7,099 bases of DNA, taken from Nitrospinota bacterium (lineage in GTDB: Bacteria; UBA8248). This document shows positions 1 to 5,045 of this stretch, in pieces (position 1 is the stretch's first letter; every line of letters starts with the position of its first letter). The stretch lies in contig WTGD01000198.1 of NCBI GenBank assembly GCA_011523725.1, positions 1 through 7,099 on the forward strand, read 5' to 3'. Position numbers and translations under genes: made by a program. The notes beneath the pieces were generated by a model, which did no database searches, was not told the DNA's origin, and saw nothing but the letters and a program-made list of their open reading frames with translations.

Positions 1-706
1 CCATTACGCGGAAGCCGCGCTCGCGGCGGGCGTTTCCTTGATCAACTGCATGCCGGTCTTCATCGTCTCGGACCCCGAATGGGCGGCGCGCTTCACCGAG
101 GCGGGGATTCCCGTGGTGGGAGACGACGTGAAGGCCCAGCTCGGCGCCACCATCCTGCACCGCACGCTCGCCAGACTCTGCGCGGACAGGGGCGTGAAGC
201 TCAAGCGCACCTACCAGCTGAACACGGGCGGAAACACGGATTTCCTGAACATGCTGGAGCGCTCGCGCCTGAAATCGAAGAAAATCTCGAAAACGGACGC
301 CGTCCAGAGCCAGTTGCCCGAACCTCTCGATTCGGACGACATCCACATCGGTCCTTCGGACTACGTGCCTTGGCAGGACGATAACAAGATATGCTTTCTG
401 AGGATCGAGGCGGAGGGCTTCGGCGGCGTGCCGCTCGAAATCGAGGCGCGCCTCTCGGTGGAGGATTCCCCCAACTCGGGCGGCGTCGTCATCGACGCGG
501 TTCGCCTCGCGCGCATCGCGCGCGACAGGGGCGAGGCGGGGCCGCTCTACCCGGTGAGCGCCTACCTGATGAAGCACCCTCCCGTGCAGGTGCCCGATTC
601 CGTCTCGCACATGATGATCGACGAGTTCATCGCGGGCGACCTGCGCGCGAGCGATCAGGTCGAGTTCAACGGGAACGGCCTGCCCGCGAGGTATGACCAC
701 AAATAG
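1..706 (+). CDS. ino1: Inositol-3-phosphate synthase (myo-inositol-1-phosphate synthase), 3' part
   Basis: The visible 234 residues (frame from base 2, stop TAG 704-706) are the C-terminal two thirds of a myo-inositol-1-phosphate synthase. This cytosolic NAD-dependent enzyme converts glucose 6-phosphate to 1L-myo-inositol 1-phosphate, the entry step to inositol lipids and other inositol compounds. Family blocks seen in order are GDDVKAQLGATILHR (residues 40-54 of the fragment), NTGGNTDFLNM (74-84), the lysine-rich catalytic block KSKKISKT (91-98), HIGPSDYVPWQDDNK (115-129) and EDSPNSGGVVIDAVR (154-168). The short form with these blocks is that of actinobacteria, archaea and Thermotoga, not the long eukaryotic type. 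Such proteins are roughly 360 residues, so about 130 N-terminal residues, including the Rossmann glycine motif, lie outside the window. The reading frame is intact to its stop and is followed closely by an intrinsic terminator, so this is the last gene of its transcript. Family identification is firm; physiological use (lipid, osmolyte or cofactor) cannot be told here. Confidence 0.95.
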   Translation, partial: HYAEAALAAGVSLINCMPVFIVSDPEWAARFTEAGIPVVGDDVKAQLGATILHRTLARLCADRGVKLKRTYQLNTGGNTDFLNMLERSRLKSKKISKTDAVQSQLPEPLDSDDIHIGPSDYVPWQDDNKICFLRIEAEGFGGVPLEIEARLSVEDSPNSGGVVIDAVRLARIARDRGEAGPLYPVSAYLMKHPPVQVPDSVSHMMIDEFIAGDLRASDQVEFNGNGLPARYDHK

Positions 707-730
707 CTTTCAGGCTTGAACACACTCGGC

Positions 731-760
731 CCCCCGGGATTGACGCCCGGGGGTTTTTGT
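731..760 (+). terminator. Intrinsic terminator after inositol-phosphate synthase
   Basis: A perfect 8-bp stem, CCCCCGGG at 731-738 with CCCGGGGG at 746-753, encloses a 7-nt loop and is followed directly by five T (754-758) and then GTTT. This is a textbook Rho-independent terminator for the + strand, 24 bp after the synthase stop codon. Read on the minus strand the stem is followed by a GC-rich tract without T residues, so it should not efficiently stop the converging VOC gene. Confidence 0.92.
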
Positions 761-777
761 TTGACCTGGCGCGCGTA

Positions 778-1188
778 TCATCCCCCGCCGTAGGTTTCTC
801 CCGCGCGTTCGGAGAGTTCTATCCGCACGTCTTCGGGTCCCCGGATGTAGGCCGTCGTTCTGCCGCCCATGCCCGAGGGGGAGGGGTCGCGGATGAAGTC
901 TGCGCCCGCCGCCTTCATCTGGGCGGCGAGGCCGTGGATGTCGTCCACGGCGAAGGAGAAGTGATCCAGACCCATCACGGCGTCCGCGTGGTTCTCACCG
1001 ATGCTTTCGCCCGGCCGCACGCCTCTCAGGAAAAGCCTGGCCTCCCCGACGCGCACGACGGCGTTGGGCGCGCCGTGGAAATTCTCCTCGCGGTAGATGA
1101 CCTCGCCGCCGAATATCTTTTCGAAATAGGCGACCATCCCCTCCAGGTCCCTGCAGATGATGTGCACGTGATCGAACGATAAGCGCAT
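778..1188 (-). CDS. VOC-superfamily (glyoxalase/bleomycin-resistance fold) protein
   Basis: This gene encodes a 136-residue protein of the vicinal-oxygen-chelate superfamily, built of two beta-alpha-beta-beta-beta modules. Module 1 starts with FDHVHIICRDLEGMVAYFEKIFGG (5-28), written here only as landmarks: H7 is in the usual first metal-ligand position. Module 2 starts with LDHFSFAVDDI (74-84) with H76, and the closing strand VRIELSE (121-127) carries E124. H7, H76 and E124 are the likely divalent-metal triad (inference from family pattern). The usual acidic residue closing module 1 is not obvious (GEARLFL, 48-54). Members include glyoxalase I, extradiol dioxygenases, fosfomycin/bleomycin resistance proteins and methylmalonyl-CoA epimerase; the substrate is not assignable. 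The start at 1188 is chosen because the VOC fold begins right after it and an AGGGGGA ribosome-binding sequence lies 5 nt upstream; a longer frame to 1338 would run through the promoter region of the neighbouring divergent gene. The C-terminus ends in a short Gly-rich tail (TYGGG). It is divergent from the MBL gene. Confidence 0.87.
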   Translation of the reverse strand: MRLSFDHVHIICRDLEGMVAYFEKIFGGEVIYREENFHGAPNAVVRVGEARLFLRGVRPGESIGENHADAVMGLDHFSFAVDDIHGLAAQMKAAGADFIRDPSPSGMGGRTTAYIRGPEDVRIELSERAGETYGGG

Positions 1189-1193
1189 TTTCT

Positions 1194-1200
1194 TCCCCCT
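1194..1200 (-). promoter_or_regulatory. Ribosome binding site of the VOC gene
   Basis: On the minus strand AGGGGGA stands 5 nt before the ATG at 1188-1186. It is purine-rich though not a perfect Shine-Dalgarno match. It supports the short start rather than in-frame starts further upstream. Confidence 0.5.
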
Positions 1201-1243
1201 GGCATGAGCGGCTGAAACTTGTCCGTATATTCTAGGCCAATGT

Positions 1244-1276
1244 CGCCCGTCCGGGGGCGTGTGGTCAATCGCCCCC
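1244..1276. promoter_or_regulatory. Candidate operator/hairpin region between divergent genes
   Basis: The 124-bp divergent gap contains a perfect 7-bp inverted repeat, GGGGGCG at 1253-1259 and CGCCCCC at 1270-1276 with a 10-bp spacer. A competing 5-bp pair is CGCCC at 1244-1248 with GGGCG at 1255-1259. The long repeat sits immediately upstream of a -10-like TAGAAT at 1283-1288. It could be a regulator-binding palindrome for one or both divergent genes. No regulator gene is in the window, so the role is inferred from position only. Confidence 0.3.
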
Positions 1277-1288
1277 ATCGTGTAGAAT
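1262..1288 (+). promoter_or_regulatory. Possible sigma70-type promoter of the MBL gene
   Basis: TAGAAT (1283-1288) matches five of six bases of the -10 consensus. A weak -35-like TGGTCA (1262-1267) precedes it, but with a short 15-bp spacer. Transcription would start around 1295, giving a leader of under 20 nt that just includes the ribosome binding site at 1301-1307. The -35 candidate lies in the spacer of the inverted repeat described nearby, so repression there would be easy to imagine. Confidence 0.3.
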
Positions 1289-1300
1289 GATGCGCCTGAA

Positions 1301-1307
1301 AAGGAGG
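1301..1307 (+). promoter_or_regulatory. Strong Shine-Dalgarno of the MBL gene
   Basis: AAGGAGG at 1301-1307 lies 5 nt before ATG 1313-1315. It decides the start: the alternative in-frame GTG at 1307 lies inside the Shine-Dalgarno itself and cannot be the initiator. Confidence 0.85.
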
Positions 1308-1312
1308 TGCGC

Positions 1313-2215
1313 ATGGCCGGAACCCGGAAAGTACCCACGAGCTGGAAGACGGGGCTTCAGCGCGTGGCCCGGGGCGTTTACGCCTACATTCAGGCGGGCG
1401 GGCTGAACGTCTCGAACGCAGGCCTCATCGTGGGGGACGATGAGGCGCTCGTCGTCGACGCGCTCTACGTGCGGCCCATGACGCAGGCGTTTCAGGAGGC
1501 AATCCGCAGGGTGACCCGAAAGCCCGTGCGCAAAATCGTCTGTACGCATCACCATGCGGATCACACCCTGGGGCTCGTCTGGTTCGGGCGGGACATCCCC
1601 GTCATCGCGCACCGCTACATGCGCGAGCGGATGGTGGAAACGGGCCTCGACCTCGCGCACTACAGGGGCGTTAATCCCGAATACGCGGGCGAACTCAAAA
1701 GACTCAAACAGCACTTCCCCGACGTAACTTATGAGGGCGGCATGACGCTGCGCCTCGGCAAGCGCGTCGTGGAACTCCACCACCTGGGACACGCGCATTC
1801 GAAGGGCGACACCATCGTCTACCTGCCCGAAGAACGCGTTCTCTTCACCGGCGACATCTGCTTTCACTACGTGACGCCCGCCACCTTCGACGCCCACGTG
1901 GGCGGGTGGATACGGATTGCGGAGAAGATACTCAAAACCTTCCCGGTCGAGACGGTCGTACCGGGCCACGGGCCGCCGGGCGATAAGAGCGCGCTCGAGA
2001 AAACCCTGGGCTACCTCCGGCTCGTGCGCCGCGAAGCGCGCAAGCGTTTCAAGAAAGGGATGCCGCCCAGGCGCGCCGCGCGCGAGATTCCATTAGGAAT
2101 ATATGCCGAGTGGATGAAGCCCGACCGCGTCGAGCAGGCCGTGATGAAGCTCTACAACGAATTCCGGGGCCGTGGCGAGCAGGGAATATCGCTCCACGAC
2201 GCCCGGGGCGGTTGA
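1313..2215 (+). CDS. MBL-fold metallo-hydrolase (quinoprotein-relay/SoxH-like type)
   Basis: This 300-residue, probably cytosolic protein has a metallo-beta-lactamase fold; no signal peptide or membrane segment is seen. The metal-binding HxHxDH motif is THHHADH (T78-H84, ligands H79, H81, D83, H84). The other ligands fit H162 in GHAHSKGD (159-166), D181 in LFTGD (177-181) and H219 in PGHG (218-221), so the binuclear site is complete. The N-terminal region (15-50) gives the typical opening strands ending in VVDA. Residues 230-287 form the helical C-terminal extension, ending in KLYNEFRG, that is typical of the MBL proteins annotated near quinoprotein or sulfur-oxidation (SoxH-like) systems. 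Family members hydrolyse varied substrates (thioesters, lactones, lactams, phosphodiesters), so the substrate stays open. The start has a near-perfect Shine-Dalgarno. The stop codon TGA (2213-2215) overlaps the ribosome binding site of the next gene, indicating translational coupling. Confidence 0.9.
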   Translation: MAGTRKVPTSWKTGLQRVARGVYAYIQAGGLNVSNAGLIVGDDEALVVDALYVRPMTQAFQEAIRRVTRKPVRKIVCTHHHADHTLGLVWFGRDIPVIAHRYMRERMVETGLDLAHYRGVNPEYAGELKRLKQHFPDVTYEGGMTLRLGKRVVELHHLGHAHSKGDTIVYLPEERVLFTGDICFHYVTPATFDAHVGGWIRIAEKILKTFPVETVVPGHGPPGDKSALEKTLGYLRLVRREARKRFKKGMPPRRAAREIPLGIYAEWMKPDRVEQAVMKLYNEFRGRGEQGISLHDARGG

Positions 2216-2221
2216 GGAGGG
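2214..2221 (+). promoter_or_regulatory. Shine-Dalgarno of the 118-residue gene, overlapping the MBL stop
   Basis: GAGGAGGG (2214-2221) begins inside the upstream gene's TGA stop (2213-2215) and lies 4 nt before ATG 2226. It selects this start over an in-frame ATG at 2172, which lies inside the MBL gene and lacks such a site. Confidence 0.8.
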
Positions 2222-2225
2222 CGCG

Positions 2226-2582
2226 ATGCCCGAGAACTACGACCAGAGACGAAGCCGCTGCATGCTCGATCAGTCATCGAACACGCAAAACCCTGTCCAT
2301 CTCATCCTGAGAAGCCCCTACGCGCTGAAAACCGAATATGCGGATGCGCACGATGACGTGCGCGCCCTGCTCGACGCCTACAACGCCCTGGCCGCGCAGG
2401 ATGAACCCGCCACTGATGCGCGCGAAGCCCTCGCGCAGCAGGCCGATGCGCTCTCGGCCCGATACGCCGCCGCGCACATGTCCGCCCTCGCCGAGCACTT
2501 GGGTTTTCTCGCTGAACTCCTGCGGGGTCATTACCCCATACGGCCTGTGGTGGACACTACGGAGCTTGAGGAGATTTCATAG
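2226..2582 (+). CDS. Hypothetical protein, 118 residues, coupled to the MBL hydrolase
   Basis: I do not recognise this protein. The start is fixed by GGAGG 5 nt upstream, overlapping the stop of the preceding gene, so the two are almost certainly one operon with translational coupling. The N-terminal 35 residues are polar with no signal peptide or transmembrane segment. Residues about 36-100 (from YADAHDDVRALL to the AEHLGFLAELL region) look strongly helical, rich in Ala, Leu, Asp and Glu with heptad-like hydrophobic spacing, compatible with a two-helix hairpin or short coiled coil. The C-terminus is acidic (VDTTELEEIS). There is one cysteine (MLDQ preceded by RC), and no metal-binding or catalytic motif is apparent. 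Codon choice is GC-rich like its neighbours, and the strong ribosome binding site argues that it is really expressed. It may be an accessory or partner of the MBL enzyme, which is inference from the coupling only. Confidence 0.72.
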   Translation: MPENYDQRRSRCMLDQSSNTQNPVHLILRSPYALKTEYADAHDDVRALLDAYNALAAQDEPATDAREALAQQADALSARYAAAHMSALAEHLGFLAELLRGHYPIRPVVDTTELEEIS

Positions 2583-2586
2583 AAAA

Positions 2587-2620
2587 ACCCCCGGAACATC
2601 ACGCCCCGGGGGTGTCTTTT
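2587..2620. terminator. Bidirectional intrinsic terminator between convergent genes
   Basis: An 8-bp stem, ACCCCCGG (2587-2594) with CCGGGGGT (2606-2613), has an 11-nt loop. On the + strand it is followed by GTCTTTT, just after the stop of the 118-residue gene. On the minus strand it is followed by a clean run of five T (complement of 2583-2587). It can therefore end both the + strand MBL operon and the converging MoeB-like gene. The minus-strand U-tract is the better of the two. Confidence 0.88.
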
Positions 2621-2673
2621 GGCTCGTCTTTCGTTGCTTCTCTAAATTCGTTTACCTGCCTGCATCTCTCCCA

Positions 2674-3873
2674 TCAATGCCCGTTGGCGGCAGCGGCGGC
2701 GGGCGCTTCCGTGAGACCGCAGAAGAACTCGTAGTCGATGAGCTCGGTGATGGAGGGGCTGTCCCCGCAGACGGGGCAGGCCGGATCGCGCCTGATCTTG
2801 AGCGTCCGGAACTGCGACTTGAGCGCGTCGTACATTAGCAGCTTTCCGATCAGCGGTTCGCCGAAGCCCACGATAAGCTTGGCCGTCTCCGTCGCCTGGA
2901 TGGAGCCCATGGTGCCGCACAGCGCGCCCAGCACACCTGCGTCCTGGCAGGAGGGCACCATGCCGGGAGGCGGCGGTTCGGGGTAGAGGCAGCGGTAGCA
3001 GGGGCCGCCTTGGCCTGGGTGATAGACGGTGGCCTGACCCTCGAACTTGAAGATGGAGGCGTCGACGATGGGTTTTCCGAGAAAGACCGCCGCGTCGTTC
3101 ACGAGATAGCGCGTCGGGAAGTTGTCCGCCCCGTTCACGATGACGTCGTAGTCCTTGAGAATATCGAGCGCGTTGTCGCGGTTGATTCTTTCCTCATGCG
3201 CGATGACGTTCACGTCGGGGTTCAACGCGGTGAGGGTGGCCGCCGCGCTCTCGACCTTGGAGGTGCCTACGCGGTCGTTCGTGTGGACGATCTGGCGCTG
3301 TAAGTTGCTCATGTCCACGACGTCCAGGTCCACGATGCCGATGTTGCCCACGCCCATGGCCGTCAGATACAGCCCGGTGGGAGAGCCCAGACCGCCTGCG
3401 CCTATGAGGACGACCTTGGCGTCCAGGAGCTTGGACTGGCCCTTCTCTCCGATCTGGGAGAGCAGGAAGTGGCGGCTGTAGCGGTTCAGCTGCTCGGCGC
3501 TCATCTGCTTGTCCACCTGGACGGGGAAGCCCAGGTCCTTCCACTTCCCGTAGCCGCCCGCCATGGATTTCACGTTCTGGTAGCCCATGGACTGGAGCAC
3601 CTGTCCCGCGAGCAGCGAGCGCACGCCGCCGGCGCAGTAGGCGACGATGGGCGTCGTCCTGTCGGGAACGACCTGTTCGATCTTGAGCTCGAGGAATCCG
3701 CGGCTCACGTGCTCCGCACCCGGCAGGTAGCCGCCCCGGAACTCGTCGGGTTCGCGCACGTCGATGAGCGCCACATCGGCGCCCGAATCGACGGCGTCCT
3801 TCACTTCTTCCGCCGTGATCTCAGGAACATCGCCCCGCGCGGCCTCGAGCAGGTCCCGTCCTGTTTTCGACAT
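2674..3873 (-). CDS. moeB: Rhodanese-MoeB/ThiF fusion: sulfur-carrier adenylyltransferase/sulfurtransferase
   Basis: This 399-residue cytosolic enzyme should adenylate the C-terminal glycine of a ubiquitin-like sulfur carrier (MoaD, ThiS or similar) and deliver sulfur to it for molybdopterin, thiamine or related synthesis. Residues about 15-118 form a rhodanese domain with the active-site loop CAGGVRS (80-86, persulfide C80). Residues about 126-385 form the E1-like domain, opening with RYSRHFLL (131-138). It has the ATP loop GAGGLGSP (158-165), D184, R193 in NLQRQ, K206 and D250 in GADN, matching the ATP-site residues of MoeB. Two CxxC pairs (C292/C295 and C366/C369) make the structural zinc site. 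C309 lies in PSCQDAGVLG, the usual position of the E1-like cysteine. The order is odd: MOCS3, Uba4 and MoeZ carry the rhodanese at the C-terminus. The start at 3873 has AAAGGAGA upstream; the frame is open to 3966 but that extension is low-complexity and basic. No carrier gene is nearby, so the acceptor is unknown. The tail is Ala-rich (APAAAAANGH). Confidence 0.9.
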   Translation of the reverse strand: MSKTGRDLLEAARGDVPEITAEEVKDAVDSGADVALIDVREPDEFRGGYLPGAEHVSRGFLELKIEQVVPDRTTPIVAYCAGGVRSLLAGQVLQSMGYQNVKSMAGGYGKWKDLGFPVQVDKQMSAEQLNRYSRHFLLSQIGEKGQSKLLDAKVVLIGAGGLGSPTGLYLTAMGVGNIGIVDLDVVDMSNLQRQIVHTNDRVGTSKVESAAATLTALNPDVNVIAHEERINRDNALDILKDYDVIVNGADNFPTRYLVNDAAVFLGKPIVDASIFKFEGQATVYHPGQGGPCYRCLYPEPPPPGMVPSCQDAGVLGALCGTMGSIQATETAKLIVGFGEPLIGKLLMYDALKSQFRTLKIRRDPACPVCGDSPSITELIDYEFFCGLTEAPAAAAANGH

Positions 3874-3880
3874 TTCTCGA

Positions 3881-3889
3881 TCTCCTTTG
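3881..3889 (-). promoter_or_regulatory. Shine-Dalgarno of the rhodanese-MoeB gene
   Basis: On the minus strand the sequence CAAAGGAGA ends 7 nt before ATG 3873-3871. It decides between this start and the upstream in-frame candidate at 3966, which has no comparable site. Confidence 0.75.
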
Positions 3890-3988
3890 CTGCCAGCGTT
3901 CGCTGAAAAGGGATATGGGATGAAAGAATCGTATCGCGTAAATCGTCTGCGCGAAAGAGCGCGCATCGCACGCCCATAATTCTTTCGA

Positions 3989-4018
3989 ATACTAAACTAA
4001 ATTACTCAAGAATTGCAA
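3989..4018 (-). promoter_or_regulatory. Possible promoter of the rhodanese-MoeB gene in an AT-rich island
   Basis: Bases 3976-4018 form a marked AT-rich patch in an otherwise GC-rich window. On the minus strand TTGCAA (4013-4018) and TAGTAT (3989-3994) are separated by 18 bp, each matching four of six consensus bases. An imperfectly understood 7-bp inverted repeat (AATTCTT 3978-3984 with AAGAATT 4008-4014) spans the same place. The predicted leader of about 105 nt contains two further hairpins: a 6-bp stem at 3948-3953/3960-3965 and a short one at 3894-3905. A separate promoter would detach this gene from the dehydrogenases upstream. Confidence 0.35.
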
Positions 4019-4032
4019 GTCCGCCCCGCGCA

Positions 4033-4911
4033 CTAGTTCATGCCTGCGCCTTTTTCGAAAAACTCCAGTATGGCGTTCTGGTCCGCGTCCCCGTGTCCCA
4101 GGGCCGCTGCGCCCATATAGACCTGCCGCGCCATCGTCCCCAGGGGAATCGGCGTCCCGACGCCGTCGGCCATCGCCGCGATGATGCGCAGATCCTTGAG
4201 CATCAGGTTCACCGTGAAGGTGGGCGTGTAGTCTTTGGCGATCATGGGCGAGGCCTTGTATTCGAGAATTTTGGGAATCACGCTCGCCTTCAGGAACTCG
4301 ACCATCTGCTCGGGGTCGAGGCCTCCCTTCGTCCCCATGGTGAGCGCCTCGGCGATGGCGGAGATGTGGATCGCGAAGATGTGGTTCGTCACCAGCTTCA
4401 TCTGGAGGCCCGCGCCGTTCGGCCCGAAGTAGTGGATCGAGGCGCTGAAGGCCTCCAAAACGTCGCGGTGGGCATCAAGCGATGCCTCATCGCCCCCCGC
4501 CATGATGGCGAGGGTTCCCGCCTTCGCGTGGGGCACGCTCCCGCTCACGGGGGTGTCCAGAAACTGAACGCCGCGGCTTTTCGCCTCCGACGCCAACTCC
4601 TGACTGCCCTCGACCGTCAGGGTCGACAAGTCGAAGCATACCGCGCCTTCGGTGGCCGTGGTGAGCGCGCCCGTCTCGCCGAGGTATGCTTCTCTCGCGT
4701 GTTCGACTTCGGGCACCGAACTGCAGATGACCTCCGCCCCCGTGGCGGCTTCCGCCGCCGTCTCGAAGACCGTGAGGCCCGCCGCGGCCGCCCGCTCGCG
4801 CGCGGCGGGAACGGGGTCGAAGCCTCGAACCTCGAAACCCGCCTTCACCAGATTTTCCGACATGCCCGAACCCATGTTGCCCAGGCCCAGAAAAGCAACC
4901 ACTTTCGCCAT
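4033..4911 (-). CDS. NAD(P)-dependent beta-hydroxyacid dehydrogenase (3-HIBADH family), copy 1
   Basis: This 292-residue cytosolic oxidoreductase belongs to the 3-hydroxyisobutyrate dehydrogenase/6-phosphogluconate-dehydrogenase-like superfamily, which interconverts beta-hydroxyacids and their semialdehydes. The N-terminal Rossmann domain (1-165) has GLGNMG (9-14). D32 at the end of the second strand favours NAD over NADP (inference). The substrate loop is TPVSGS (120-125), containing the conserved serine S123. The all-helical C-terminal domain (166-292) carries the catalytic lysine K172 and N176 in KLVTN, and KD at 239-240. All key residues are present. Start: ATG at 4911 with AGGAG 9 nt upstream. 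It lies 134 bp downstream of copy 2, from which it is clearly diverged; copies 2 and 3 are far closer to each other. Possible activities include hydroxyisobutyrate dehydrogenase, tartronate-semialdehyde reductase or gamma-hydroxybutyrate-type enzymes. The amidohydrolase context suggests a catabolic role, substrate unknown. Confidence 0.9.
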   Translation of the reverse strand: MAKVVAFLGLGNMGSGMSENLVKAGFEVRGFDPVPAARERAAAAGLTVFETAAEAATGAEVICSSVPEVEHAREAYLGETGALTTATEGAVCFDLSTLTVEGSQELASEAKSRGVQFLDTPVSGSVPHAKAGTLAIMAGGDEASLDAHRDVLEAFSASIHYFGPNGAGLQMKLVTNHIFAIHISAIAEALTMGTKGGLDPEQMVEFLKASVIPKILEYKASPMIAKDYTPTFTVNLMLKDLRIIAAMADGVGTPIPLGTMARQVYMGAAALGHGDADQNAILEFFEKGAGMN

Positions 4912-4948
4912 TTCGCATCACTCCTGAAATTTATTACTGATCGTAAAC

Positions 4949-4971
4949 GCCCATCCTGTAAATTGATGGGC
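4949..4971 (-). promoter_or_regulatory. Hairpin in the gap between dehydrogenase copies 2 and 1
   Basis: A perfect 7-bp stem, GCCCATC (4949-4955) with GATGGGC (4965-4971), has a 9-nt loop. On the minus (coding) strand it is followed by GTTTACG, so it has only three T and is at best a weak terminator or attenuator. It may instead protect or set the ratio of mRNA segments. It lies about 38 nt upstream of the copy 1 start codon, clear of its ribosome binding site. The rest of the 134-bp gap (4912-5045) shows no gene and no convincing promoter. Confidence 0.35.
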
Positions 4972-5045
4972 AGCACACACAGAAGCACCCCCTAATATCG
5001 GGCCGGGCGTCACCTGATGCGAGCGTATATTTCCGTCTGCCCCTA

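Noticed and set aside
1189..1338. N-terminal extension of the VOC protein by 50 residues
   Set aside because: It would overlap the divergent MBL start and its promoter region, has no VOC-fold sequence, and a better start with a purine-rich site exists at 1188.
1265..1969. 234-codon minus-strand frame opposite the MBL hydrolase
   Set aside because: Antisense to an enzyme with all metal ligands and a strong ribosome binding site; the product shows no family signature.
3874..3966. 31-residue N-terminal extension of the rhodanese-MoeB protein
   Set aside because: There is no ribosome binding site, the composition is basic and unlike the family, and a good AAAGGAGA site precedes the start at 3873.
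4093..4995. 300-codon open frame on the + strand opposite dehydrogenase copy 1
   Set aside because: It is antisense to a gene with a complete set of family motifs. Its product is Arg/His/Gly-rich without recognisable domains, as expected from the complement of GC-rich coding sequence.
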